Shown here in pieces: positions 35,507-44,189 of a stretch of 64,000 nt of DNA. The notes beneath the pieces are model-generated. The model had not been told where the DNA came from. It did not search any database and worked only from the letters and a program-made list of their open reading frames with translations. Position 1 is the stretch's first letter. Every line of letters starts with the position of its first letter. The stretch comes from Klugiella xanthotipulae. Lineage in GTDB: Bacteria > Actinomycetota > Actinomycetes > Actinomycetales > Microbacteriaceae. The DNA lies in assembly GCF_006716695.1 (NCBI RefSeq), contig NZ_VFPN01000003.1, forward strand, positions 591,057 through 655,056, read 5' to 3'. A program made the position numbers and the translations under genes.

Positions 35507-36226
35507 TCACTTCGCGGCGGCCTTTTCGGCCAGGGCCGCGTCGATCACGGTCTCAAAGACCTCCACCGGCTGGTTGCCCTGGAGCGCCTGCTCCCCCACC
35601 AGGAACGACGGGGTCGAGGTGACACCGAGCAGCTCTGCCTCGTACTTGTTGACGGCGAGGGCCTGTTTGGCCTCCTCGGAGCTGATATCCGCCGTGAATT
35701 TTTGGACGTCGAGACCCAACTCGTCGGCCAGGGCGATGAGAGAAGCCTCATTCATGAGGCCGGGGGCTCGCTTTTCGCCGCCCGGAAAAAGCGCGGCGTG
35801 ATACTCGCTCAGTTTGCCCTGTTTACCCGCGGCGTACGCAGCCAGCGCACCGTAGGTCGAGCCGTCGCCAAAGAACTGCATATCGCGGAACTCAATTCGC
35901 ACCTGACCGGTGTCCACGTACCTACTCATGATCGTGGGCAGTGCGGCATCCGACCAGAGGGCACAATAGCCGCACTGATAGTCGGAGTAGACGACGATAC
36001 CCAGGGGCGCGTCGAGCGCACCAAGCGCGAGCGGGTCGCCCTCGGTGCGGCGCATGAGGTCGGGGATCGCCGCGACGTTGCCCTCGCCCGCCGCACTCGT
36101 GGGTGCGGTCGCCTCCGGCTCGGCAGCGGTATCCACCCCCAGCACAACCAGCACGGCGGCCACCGCCACAATCGCGGCAGGCACCCCCCAGAGCAGGAGA
36201 CGACGTCGGGGTGAGCGCTGAGACAT
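35507..36226 (-). CDS. DsbA-family thioredoxin-like protein, membrane-anchored
   Basis: The 239-residue protein starts with a basic n-region and one hydrophobic helix (about 11-31), then a DsbA-like fold with active site YSDYQCGYCALW (CxxC, about residues 81-92) and the cis-Pro loop STPSFLVG. DsbA-like proteins in actinobacteria oxidise secreted proteins. The ATG at 36226 has AAGGA 5-6 nt upstream; upstream in-frame starts lack this. It is transcribed with the ccdA-like gene. Confidence 0.88.
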   Translation of the reverse strand: MSQRSPRRRLLLWGVPAAIVAVAAVLVVLGVDTAAEPEATAPTSAAGEGNVAAIPDLMRRTEGDPLALGALDAPLGIVVYSDYQCGYCALWSDAALPTIMSRYVDTGQVRIEFRDMQFFGDGSTYGALAAYAAGKQGKLSEYHAALFPGGEKRAPGLMNEASLIALADELGLDVQKFTADISSEEAKQALAVNKYEAELLGVTSTPSFLVGEQALQGNQPVEVFETVIDAALAEKAAAK

Positions 36227-36323
36227 ACACATCCTTATCGATGGAGGACACGGGCCAGCAACGATCCTGTCACACCACCCTGGAAAGTACGTGCGCATCG
36301 GCGGATTGATGCCGACCCACGCC

Positions 36324-36758
36324 CTACCGATCGAGCAGGTGTCTCAGCGCCAAGCGATACGAGTCAAACCCGAAACCCGCAATAACACCGGTTGCCACAC
36401 CGCTGATCACGCTCGTGTGCCGGAACGCCTCGCGCGCGTGCGGGTTGGTGAGGTGCACTTCGATCAGCGGCACACCCGCGCCGGTCACCTGGGCGGCCGC
36501 ATCCCGCAGCGCGTAGGAGTAGTGAGTGAACGCAGCGGGGTTGAGGATCACCGGAATACGCTCATCCGTCGCCTCGTACAGCCACGACATGAGCTCCGCC
36601 TCGTCGTTGGTCTGGCGCAGATCAATCCGCACATCGGCCGGGCAGATTTCGGCAAGCTCACGGCGTAGATCCGCAATGGTCTCGCTCCCGTATTTTTCGG
36701 GTTCGCGCGAGCCCAACCGGTTGAGGTTGGGCCCGTTGAGGACGAGTACCGTGCGCAT
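36324..36758 (-). CDS. aroQ: Type II 3-dehydroquinate dehydratase
   Basis: The 144-residue protein has all type II features: NGPNLNRLGSREPEKYG with the catalytic Tyr (about residue 23), NPAAFTHYSYALRDA, VHLTNPHAREAFRHTS with the catalytic His, and GVIAGFG. It dehydrates 3-dehydroquinate to 3-dehydroshikimate. Because it lies with a quinate/shikimate dehydrogenase, a QsuB-type dehydratase and a transporter, it matches QsuC of the qsuABCD cluster of Corynebacterium glutamicum and probably serves catabolism. Confidence 0.93.
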   Translation of the reverse strand: MRTVLVLNGPNLNRLGSREPEKYGSETIADLRRELAEICPADVRIDLRQTNDEAELMSWLYEATDERIPVILNPAAFTHYSYALRDAAAQVTGAGVPLIEVHLTNPHAREAFRHTSVISGVATGVIAGFGFDSYRLALRHLLDR

Positions 36759-36788
36759 GGGCGATTCCTTCGGTCGTAGCGGGTGTGT

Positions 36789-38147
36789 CTAGGATACCGA
36801 CGCGGATGCGAGAACGGCGTCCTTCTCCCCGGCGAGGTTCTCACCGTCACGCCCCAGTGCAGCCGTTGGCACGCGGAACGTTTCGCGCGCGGTGAGCGCA
36901 GACACGGTCGCGACCAGGCAGATCACCGCAGTAAAGATGCAGATGACCACCCAACCGTTATCGCCCGTGCCGCCCATCGCCGTCACGATCATGGGCGCAA
37001 AGCCCGCCATCAGAAAGCCCAACTGGGTGCCGACCGCGAGGCCGCTGAACCGCACACGGGCGCTGAACATCTCGGCGTAGAAGGAGGGCCACACCGCGTT
37101 GGCGGCGGCGTACCCACAGGAGAAGACCGCGATGGCGAGGAGGAAGGTTGCGACACCGGAGCCTGGCCCCATCGAGAGGATGTAGAAGGGCATGAGCGCC
37201 GCGCTCGCCACCGCACCGTAGATGAAAACGGGCTTGCGTCCGATGCGGTCGGCGAGCATCCCGAAGAGTGGCTGGGTGATAAGGGCCACGCAATTGGCCA
37301 CCACAACCAGCCAGAGGGTGACGGATTCTTCCATGCCCACGCCCTTGCCATAGGTGATCGCGAGGCTACCAAAGACGGTCGAGACGGCCGCGATGAAGGC
37401 GCAGCAGATCACGCGGAGCACATCTGCCCAGTGGTCCCGAAAAAGCACCAGGAAGGGTAGACGGGCAATCGTGTTACTCTGTCGCGCCTCAACAAAGGTG
37501 GGCGGCTCAGTGAGTGAGCGACGAATGAAGAATGCCACCACAACCACGACGGCGCTGAGCCAGAAGGGGATACGCCAGCCGAAGCTGTATTTGATGTCGT
37601 CGGGCAGCTGCGTAATGGGAATAAAGATCAGGGCGGCAAGAATCTGCCCGCCCTGGGTACCGCTGAGCGTCCAGGAGGTGAAGAACGCGCGACGGTGGTC
37701 GGGTGAGTGCTCCAGCGTCATGGAACTCGCACCGGCCTGTTCGCCCGCAGCCGAGAGCCCCTGCATCAGGCGGCACAGCACGAGCAGCGCGGGGGCGGCC
37801 CAGCCGATGGTGGCGAAGTCTGGCAAGCAGCCGATCAGGAACGTGGATCCGCCCATCAGAACGAGGGTAAACATGAGAACCCGCTGACGCCCGACCCGGT
37901 CACCAAAGTGGCCGAGGATCACGGCTCCGATGGGTCGCGCGATGTAGGCGAACCCGAACGTCGCAAACGACATCACCTGCGCATTGGCATCAGCATCCGG
38001 AAAAAAGACGTGAGGAAAGATGAGCGCGGCGGCCGAACCGAACACGAAGAAGTCGTAATATTCCACTGCGCTCCCGAAGAAGCTCGCAATCGCGGCGCGG
38101 CGCGGCGTGCCCTTCGGGGTCGGGATAGTGGTGGGAGGTGTGGTCAT
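36789..38147 (-). CDS. MHS-family MFS transporter (likely quinate/shikimate uptake)
   Basis: The 452-residue transporter has 12 predicted helices and metabolite:H+ symporter features: ASFFGSAVEYYDFFVFGSAAAL near the N-terminus, GDRVGRQRVL in loop 2-3, GLSAAGEQAGASSM and ADRIGRKPVF in loop 8-9. ShiA-type shikimate importers are in this family. The ATG at 38147 has AGGAG 5-6 nt upstream. It is 30 bp upstream of aroQ and divergent from qsuD, so quinate or shikimate is the probable substrate (from context). Confidence 0.85.
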   Translation of the reverse strand: MTTPPTTIPTPKGTPRRAAIASFFGSAVEYYDFFVFGSAAALIFPHVFFPDADANAQVMSFATFGFAYIARPIGAVILGHFGDRVGRQRVLMFTLVLMGGSTFLIGCLPDFATIGWAAPALLVLCRLMQGLSAAGEQAGASSMTLEHSPDHRRAFFTSWTLSGTQGGQILAALIFIPITQLPDDIKYSFGWRIPFWLSAVVVVVAFFIRRSLTEPPTFVEARQSNTIARLPFLVLFRDHWADVLRVICCAFIAAVSTVFGSLAITYGKGVGMEESVTLWLVVVANCVALITQPLFGMLADRIGRKPVFIYGAVASAALMPFYILSMGPGSGVATFLLAIAVFSCGYAAANAVWPSFYAEMFSARVRFSGLAVGTQLGFLMAGFAPMIVTAMGGTGDNGWVVICIFTAVICLVATVSALTARETFRVPTAALGRDGENLAGEKDAVLASASVS

Positions 38148-38192
38148 AGGGGCTCCTGAGTTTCTGTGGTTGCGCATCCTTGCGGCTCACTT

Positions 38193-38289
38193 TGTTCACT
38201 ATGTGCACATCGGTGCATTAAGCGAACATTTCCTGTAGCGTAGTCCAGAACATCCGAGTCTGACAAGCGCTTCGACTCGCTCTTTGTTC
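38193..38289. promoter_or_regulatory. Divergent transporter/qsuD promoter region with TGTTC half-sites
   Basis: Four copies of the half-site TGTTC/GAACA lie here (TGTTCA at 38193 and 38285, GAACA at 38224 and 38248). A perfect 10-bp palindrome ATGTGCACAT (38201-38210) and TGCAC-N4-GTGCA (38204-38217) lie between the first two. The half-site resembles the pca operator, so a related IclR protein could act here. Inference. Confidence 0.35.
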
Positions 38290-38319
38290 AGAGACTATTA
38301 TCGACGCTGAGGTGGCTGC

Positions 38320-39192
38320 ATGAGTACGGTGGACGAATCTTTCCTGGTGGGTCTCGTTGGCGACGGCGTCCTCCCCTCACTCACTCCCCCGATGCACGAG
38401 GCCGAGGCCGACGCGCACGGGGTACGCTACCTGTACCGCCCGCTCGACCTGTCCCGTCTGAGCTACACCCCCGAGCAGATCGGCCCGCTGCTGCGCGCTG
38501 CGGGCGATCTGGGCTTCAACGCCCTCAACATCACGCACCCGTGCAAGCAACTGGTCCTGGACGAATTGGACGAGGTGAGTGAAGATGCCGCCCGCCTCGG
38601 TGCGGTCAACACCGTGCTCCTCCGAGACGGGCGCTTCATTGGACACAACACAGATTTCTCCGGTTTTGCCGCAGCCCTCGCCGAGGGGCTGCCCGGTGCC
38701 GCACTCGACCGCGTGGTGCTCCTGGGGGCGGGCGGTGCCGGTGCCGCGGTGAGCTACGCCACGCTCGCCGCGGGGGCCGCCGAGCTGACCATCGTGGACC
38801 TTGACGCGGCGCGAGCCGTGGAACGAGCCGCAACGCTACGCGGATTCTTCCCCCGGTCCCGGGTAACGGCAGCCGACACCGCCGAACTGCCAGAACTCCT
38901 CACGGCGGCCACCGGGTTTATCCACGCAACACCCGTGGGTATGCACCAGCACCCCGGGATACCCGTGGAGGCATCGCTGCTACGCCCCGAGCTCTGGGTG
39001 GCCGATGTGGTCTACCGCCCCCTCGACACCGAACTGGTGATCGCCGCGCGGGCGCTCGGCTGCCGGGTACTCGACGGCGGCTTTATGGCCGTGGGTCAGG
39101 CTGCCGACGCGTTTGCTCTCATCACGGGCCTCGACCCTGACCGGCAGCGGATGCGGGAGCACTTTCTCCGCCTCATCCGGAGTGGGCGCTAA
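38320..39192 (+). CDS. qsuD: Quinate/shikimate dehydrogenase (NAD-type)
   Basis: The 290-residue protein is an AroE-fold enzyme. It contains SLTPPMHEAEA at about 21-31, the catalytic Lys in NITHPCKQL, GHNTDFSGF, and the Rossmann loop LLGAGGAGAAVSY. The second beta strand ends in VDLDAAR; an acidic residue there favours NAD over NADP, as in C. glutamicum QsuD and unlike biosynthetic AroE. It oxidises quinate or shikimate. It forms an operon with qsuB, 38 bp apart. Confidence 0.88.
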   Translation: MSTVDESFLVGLVGDGVLPSLTPPMHEAEADAHGVRYLYRPLDLSRLSYTPEQIGPLLRAAGDLGFNALNITHPCKQLVLDELDEVSEDAARLGAVNTVLLRDGRFIGHNTDFSGFAAALAEGLPGAALDRVVLLGAGGAGAAVSYATLAAGAAELTIVDLDAARAVERAATLRGFFPRSRVTAADTAELPELLTAATGFIHATPVGMHQHPGIPVEASLLRPELWVADVVYRPLDTELVIAARALGCRVLDGGFMAVGQAADAFALITGLDPDRQRMREHFLRLIRSGR

Positions 39193-39230
39193 CCGTCCGC
39201 TCATCCCCCTCGGAACGTCAGGAGCCGCAC

Positions 39231-41126
39231 GTGAAAAAATCCATCGCCACCGTCTGCCTCAGCGGAACAATCACGGAGAAGCTCCGCGCCGCCGCCGCGG
39301 CCGGCTTCGACGGCGTTGAGCTCTTTGAACCCGACCTCGTCGTGGCCCCCGAGAGCCCCGCCGAGATCCGAGACCTCGCGGCCTCGCTCGGGTTGAGCCT
39401 CGACCTGTACCAGCCATTCCGGGACTTTGAGGCGGTTACACCGCCGCTACTGGCCGCCAATCTGCGCCGCGCCGAGGCCAAGTTTACCCTCATGAACGAG
39501 CTGGGCATCGGCACCATGCTGCTGTGCAGCAACGTGGCTACCGCCACCGTGAATGACGACGAGGTCATGGTCACCCAACTACGCACACTCGCCGAACTCG
39601 CGGCCCGCTTCAGCGTGCGCGTGGCCTACGAGGCACTCGCCTGGGGCACCTTTGTGAGCGGGTACGAGCACGCGTGGCGGCTCGTACAGGCGGTTGACCA
39701 TCCGAACCTGGGCGTCTGCCTCGACAGTTTTCATATCCTGTCACGCGGACACGACCCGGCCGGTATCGAGAAGATCCCGGGCGAGAAAATCTTTTTCATC
39801 CAGCTGGCGGATGCCCTGCCGGTGACCATGGATGTCCTGTCCTGGAGCCGCCACCACCGCGTCTTCCCCGGCGAGGGTCGCTTTGCGCTCGACGCGTTCC
39901 TCGCGCAGGTGCTGCGCACAGGCTATGCAGGGCCACTCTCGCTGGAAATCTTCAATGACGTGTTCCGGCAGGTGGAGAGCATCCGCACGGCGGTTGATGC
40001 CATGCGCTCACTCACCTGGCTCGAGGACCAGACGGCGACCTACCTGGCCCGGGGAAACGCGGGTGCCAGCCACGCACCACTCGCGATCCTCCCCCGAGTT
40101 GCCGACCCCACGGGCATCAACTTTGTCGAGATCAAAGCCGAGGACCCGCGCGAGATCGAACGACTGCTCTACCAGCTGGGTTTCACCGGTCACGGGCCGC
40201 ACCGGTCCAAACGCGTGCGCCTGTGGTCACAGGGCGCGGCCCGGGTGATCGTCAACCTCCAGCAGGCGGAGAGCTGGCAGCCCACCGTCTCGGCAATCGG
40301 CTGCGACGTACCCGACCCTGAGGTCGCGGTTGCCCGCGCCGTGCAGCTGAGCGCCGCCCCCGTCCCACGCGGCAACCGGGCCGATGAGGAGGAGTTACTC
40401 GCGGTGCGCGCTCCAGACGATACCGAGGTGTTCCTCTGCCGCGCCACCGAGGGCACCCCCCGCTGGATGCTCGAATTTCACGGTGTGGCCGAGCGAGAAC
40501 TGGACACCCAGACCCCGGAGGCTTCGCTCGTCACCCGCATTGACCACATCAACCTGGCCCAACCCTGGCAGCACTTTGACGAGGCGGTGCTCTTCTACAG
40601 CAGCACGCTCTCGCTCACCCCGGAGGACTCGCTCGACGTAGCCGGACCGGTAGGGCTCGTGCGCAGCCAGGTGCTGCGCACCACCGACGGTGCCGTGCGA
40701 CTGGCGCTCAATGTGGTGCCGCCTCTGACCGAGCAGAACAGCACGACGGTGCACGCGGCGCATCCGCAACATGTCGCGTTTGCCACGGATGACGTGGTTG
40801 CCGTCGCCCGCCGGGCCGCCACCCGCGGGCTCGCCTTTCTTCCCGTGCCCGCGAACTACTACGCGGATATCCGGGCCCGATTCGACCTACCGGATGGCGT
40901 TATCGCCACACTCGCCGAACTCAACCTGCTCTATGACCGGGATGCCGACGGCGAGTATCTGCACTTCTACACCCCCACCGCGGGCAATGTGTTCTTTGAG
41001 GTGGTGGAGCGCCGGGCGCTGTATGAGGGCTACGGTGCGCCAAACGCACCCGTGCGGCTCGCGGCGCAGTACACGGCGAACGAACGCCGGACACCGATCA
41101 GCCAGGGCGCTCCGGCTTCTCGCTGA
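39231..41126 (+). CDS. qsuB: 3-dehydroshikimate dehydratase, two-domain QsuB type
   Basis: The 631-residue protein joins an N-terminal TIM-barrel (about 1-280, AP-endonuclease-2 fold; AAAGFDGVELFE, ALAWGTFVSG, CLDSFHILSRG, LADALP, SLEIFND supply metal ligands) to a C-terminal HPPD-like VOC pair (about 295-600; GINFVEIKAEDPREIERLLYQLGF, HINLAQPWQHFDEAVLFYSSTL, FFEVVERR). C. glutamicum QsuB has the same fusion. The N-terminal domain makes protocatechuate from 3-dehydroshikimate, linking this cluster to pcaHG. The role of the VOC domain is less clear. Confidence 0.92.
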   Translation: MKKSIATVCLSGTITEKLRAAAAAGFDGVELFEPDLVVAPESPAEIRDLAASLGLSLDLYQPFRDFEAVTPPLLAANLRRAEAKFTLMNELGIGTMLLCSNVATATVNDDEVMVTQLRTLAELAARFSVRVAYEALAWGTFVSGYEHAWRLVQAVDHPNLGVCLDSFHILSRGHDPAGIEKIPGEKIFFIQLADALPVTMDVLSWSRHHRVFPGEGRFALDAFLAQVLRTGYAGPLSLEIFNDVFRQVESIRTAVDAMRSLTWLEDQTATYLARGNAGASHAPLAILPRVADPTGINFVEIKAEDPREIERLLYQLGFTGHGPHRSKRVRLWSQGAARVIVNLQQAESWQPTVSAIGCDVPDPEVAVARAVQLSAAPVPRGNRADEEELLAVRAPDDTEVFLCRATEGTPRWMLEFHGVAERELDTQTPEASLVTRIDHINLAQPWQHFDEAVLFYSSTLSLTPEDSLDVAGPVGLVRSQVLRTTDGAVRLALNVVPPLTEQNSTTVHAAHPQHVAFATDDVVAVARRAATRGLAFLPVPANYYADIRARFDLPDGVIATLAELNLLYDRDADGEYLHFYTPTAGNVFFEVVERRALYEGYGAPNAPVRLAAQYTANERRTPISQGAPASR

Positions 41127-41165
41127 CCTCACTACGGGGTCCTCGAATCACGATGTCCCGTAGCC

Positions 41166-41214
41166 TTGCATTATCCTGAACGGATGTTTAGTCTATTGAA
41201 CATGCGTTCAATAG
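41166..41214 (+). promoter_or_regulatory. Promoter and TetR operator of the ABC exporter operon
   Basis: A -35-like TTGCAT (41166-41171) and -10-like TAGTCT (41189-41194) are 17 bp apart. Overlapping them is a perfect inverted repeat CTATTGAAC-N4-GTTCAATAG (41193-41214, 9-bp arms), the expected shape of a TetR operator. The ATG at 41202 lies inside it, about 7 nt from the -10, so the transcript may be leaderless. Confidence 0.65.
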
Positions 41215-42020
41215 GGACCCCCGCGAACCCGGACCGGGATGACCGGGACAGTGACGAGCGGATCCTGCACGCCGCCCTGGAACTCTTCGGCCAGAACGGC
41301 TTCGATGGCACGAGCGTGCGGGCCATCGCGGCGCAGGCCGAGGTGAGCGCAGCCCTGATCATCCACCACTTTGGGTCAAAGGAGGGGCTGCGCGCGGAGT
41401 GTGACACATTCGTCTCTGAGCGCCTCACGCGGGACCGCAGCGAGATGGAAAACCCCGCCCGGGTACAGGAAGGTATTGAGGCGTGGCTACGCGAACCCAC
41501 CCGATACCGGGTGTTGCTCGACTACACGGCGCGAATGCTCCTCGACGGCGGTGAGGCGGGCACCGCACTCTTCGACCGGATGTTTCAGGACACCCGCACC
41601 CTCGTAACCGAGTACGCCGCTGGTGGGTTGATGCGCCCCGTCGAGGACCCCGATATGGTCGCCATGCTCCTCACCACGCAGGGCCTCTCTACGCTCGTCT
41701 TCCAGCGACACATCGCCCGGGCGTTTGCGGGCACGGCGGGCGGCGGTCCCGACTCCGGCTCCGGCGACGGGGATGGCGACGAGGGCCTCACCCCCGAGAT
41801 CCTGCGCCGGATGGTGCTCCCCACAATCGACCTCTACACCCACGGCCTCTACCGCGACGACAGCATCCTCACCGCCACCCGGGCGGCACTGTCGGGGGCA
41901 GCAGGCGAGGCCGAACCCGGCACGCCCGAGCAGGCGACGGGCCCGCCCGGCCCGGGCCACGCATCCGTCACTCCCCCGCACTCCGCGCGTCCCGCTCCAA
42001 CCCCAGAGGAAACATCATGA
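41202..42020 (+). CDS. TetR-family regulator of an ABC exporter
   Basis: The 272-residue protein has a TetR helix-turn-helix (SDERILHAALELFGQNGF, then RAIAAQAEVSAALIIHHFGSKEGLR at about 40-64). A long low-complexity C-terminal tail (Gly/Asp-rich at about 181-192, Pro-rich from about 235) extends beyond the normal length of about 200. The ATG at 41202 is preferred as a leaderless start inside a perfect operator; an in-frame ATG at 41184 is the alternative. It overlaps the ATP-binding protein gene by 4 bp. Autorepression of the three-gene operon is very likely. Confidence 0.85.
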   Translation: MRSIGTPANPDRDDRDSDERILHAALELFGQNGFDGTSVRAIAAQAEVSAALIIHHFGSKEGLRAECDTFVSERLTRDRSEMENPARVQEGIEAWLREPTRYRVLLDYTARMLLDGGEAGTALFDRMFQDTRTLVTEYAAGGLMRPVEDPDMVAMLLTTQGLSTLVFQRHIARAFAGTAGGGPDSGSGDGDGDEGLTPEILRRMVLPTIDLYTHGLYRDDSILTATRAALSGAAGEAEPGTPEQATGPPGPGHASVTPPHSARPAPTPEETS

Positions 42021-42988
42021 CTCTCGCAATCGAAACCGTGAACCTCACCAAGACCTTTGGCTCCCGCCAAGCCCTCCGCGGCGTGGACCTCGCGATCCCC
42101 ACCGGCAGCGTGTTTGGTGTGATCGGTCCCAACGGCTCCGGCAAGTCCACGACCATGCGCATCCTGCTCGACATCGTGCGGCCCACCTCCGGCTCCGCGA
42201 CGGTGCTCGGCCGCAGCCCGCGCGAGGGCGGTATCGGCCTGCGTCGGCGGATCGGCTACCTCCCCGGCGAACTCATCCTGGAGGGTCGCGTAACCGGCCG
42301 GGCGCTGCTCACCCACTACGCGAGCATCAGCGGCCCGGTATCCCCGTCACGCGTGGCCGACCTCGCGGAGCGGCTCGGCCTCGACCTCACGCTGCCGGTG
42401 CGCAGCCTCTCGAAGGGCAATAAACAGAAGCTCGGCATTATCCAGGCGTTTATGCACGACCCCCACGTGCTCGTGCTTGATGAGCCCACGAGCGGCCTCG
42501 ACCCCCTCGTGCAGCAGATCTTTCTCGACCTGGTGCGCGAGGCCAGGGAGTCCGGCCAGACAGTCTTCCTCTCGTCTCATGTGCTCAGCGAAATTGAGCA
42601 GGTCGCCGACGAGGTCGCTATTCTGCGCGAGGGGCGCGTGGTCACCACGAGCACGGTCGAGCGGCTGCGCGAGGTGGCGCAGCGGCGGGTACGGGCGAGC
42701 ATCCTGGAGGCCACCCCCGGCGAGGTGACCGCCCACCTCAACACTATCCCCGGGCTCAACGGCCTCACGGTGGCGACCGCGCCGGACGGAACGCTGTCCC
42801 TCACGGGCACCCTGGAGGGTGAACCCGACGCCTTCGTGAAGGCCCTCGCCGCGCTGCACGTCCACGACGTGAGCATCGAGATGCCCAACCTGGAGGATGC
42901 CGTCCTCCAGCTCTACAGCGAGTCGGATGCCGAGATCGCGGCCTCCGGAATCACCACCACCCCGTCAGCCCAGGAGGCCACCCGATGA
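42017..42988 (+). CDS. ABC transporter ATP-binding protein (drug-export type)
   Basis: A 323-residue ATPase with Walker A GPNGSGKST (about 37-45), signature LSKGNKQKLG, Walker B VLVLDEPTSGLD and the H-loop SSHVLSE. The C-terminal region (after about 225) is the regulatory extension of DrrA/CcmA-type exporters. It works with the permease encoded next, overlapping it by 4 bp. Export of a hydrophobic compound is inferred from family and from TetR control. Confidence 0.9.
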   Translation: MTLAIETVNLTKTFGSRQALRGVDLAIPTGSVFGVIGPNGSGKSTTMRILLDIVRPTSGSATVLGRSPREGGIGLRRRIGYLPGELILEGRVTGRALLTHYASISGPVSPSRVADLAERLGLDLTLPVRSLSKGNKQKLGIIQAFMHDPHVLVLDEPTSGLDPLVQQIFLDLVREARESGQTVFLSSHVLSEIEQVADEVAILREGRVVTTSTVERLREVAQRRVRASILEATPGEVTAHLNTIPGLNGLTVATAPDGTLSLTGTLEGEPDAFVKALAALHVHDVSIEMPNLEDAVLQLYSESDAEIAASGITTTPSAQEATR

Positions 42989-43800
42989 GTACCACCACCC
43001 CGGCCAGCACGGTACTACCCCTGCTTCGGCACGCGATGCGCGAGTCGTGGCGGTCCCTGATCGGATGGTCAATTGGCCTGGTCGCGGCGCTCAGCCTCTA
43101 CCTGCCGCTGTTCCCGTCAATCGGCGGCGACTCCGGCATCCAGGACCTGATCGGTAACCTCCCGCCCGAACTCACGGCGGCGCTCAGCTACCAGAACATC
43201 TTCACGGGCGCCGGATACACGCAGAGCACCTTCTTTGGCCTGATGGGTTTTGTCCTCCTCTCAATTGCCGGGATTTCGTGGGGAACCGCGGCGATTGCCG
43301 GCGACGAGGAGCGCGGCACCCTGGAGCTGACCCTCGCCCACGGCGTGAGCCGCACCCAGGTGGTGCTGGAACGGAGCGCGGCAATCGTGCTCAGGGTGGC
43401 GGTACTGGGCCTCGTGACGGCGCTCACGATCCTGCTACTCAACGGCCCGGGAAAACTCGAACTGGATGCCGGCAACGTGTTCATCACCGTCCTCGCCGCC
43501 TGCGGCACCACGCTGCTCGCCGCGGTGATGGCTATCGCGGTGGGCTCGATCACGGGGCGACGGAGCTACGCGCTGCTCGGCGGGGCTGCCGTGGCGGTAC
43601 TCGGTTACGCGTTCAACGCGCTCGGCAACCAGACGAAAGATCTGGAATGGCTCAAGAACTTCTCCCCCTACGCCTGGGCTTTCCGCGACGAACCCCTTGT
43701 CAACGGCTGGAGCTTCGGCATCGCGGCGCTGTACCTCGGCGTGGTGGTGCTCGTGGGCGTGGCCCTCGCGGCGTTCAACCGGCGGGATGTGGGGCGGTAG
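42985..43800 (+). CDS. ABC transporter permease
   Basis: The 271-residue protein has six predicted helices and ABC-2-like organisation: ESWRSLIGWSIGLVAALSLYLPLFP at the N-terminus, then FFGLMGFVLLSIAGISWGTAAIAGDEERGTLE with the conserved DEERGTLE coupling segment, and LALAHGVSRTQVVLERSAAI-like cytoplasmic loop. Two chains would form the membrane channel for the ATPase encoded upstream. It ends the operon 144 bp before tRNA-Pro. Confidence 0.85.
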   Translation: MSTTTPASTVLPLLRHAMRESWRSLIGWSIGLVAALSLYLPLFPSIGGDSGIQDLIGNLPPELTAALSYQNIFTGAGYTQSTFFGLMGFVLLSIAGISWGTAAIAGDEERGTLELTLAHGVSRTQVVLERSAAIVLRVAVLGLVTALTILLLNGPGKLELDAGNVFITVLAACGTTLLAAVMAIAVGSITGRRSYALLGGAAVAVLGYAFNALGNQTKDLEWLKNFSPYAWAFRDEPLVNGWSFGIAALYLGVVVLVGVALAAFNRRDVGR

Positions 43801-43944
43801 GGGTTGTGCGGCGGGGGGAAGTTTTTCCGCGATATTCCGGGCACCTCGGCCGGGCAGGGCGAGGAACAGGCCGCGGAGGTTGTCTCAACTGGCGAAGAAC
43901 CCCGGTTTATGGATAGGATAACTGAGTTGCCTTCTTGAGGGTAA

Positions 43945-44021
<77 letters not shown>

Positions 44022-44022
44022 A

Positions 44023-44058
44023 AAACCCTGGTGAAACCCTCTCGTTTCACCAGGGTTT
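44023..44058 (+). terminator. Intrinsic terminator after tRNA-Pro
   Basis: A perfect 15-bp stem (AAACCCTGGTGAAAC / GTTTCACCAGGGTTT) with a 6-nt loop is followed by CTTTGTTTCT. It starts 2 nt after the encoded CCA. It may lie in the attachment-site core or just inside the element. Confidence 0.85.
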
Positions 44059-44189
44059 CTTTGTTTCTGGGTACAAGATTCGATACTTTTGGCCGTCAGA
44101 AGACCGGCTCGCCGATGCATCCCTGTGGATAAGGGGACCAAAAGGGGACCAGAACTTCTCCCGCATGATCCGTCGAGGCCGTAGAGGCA

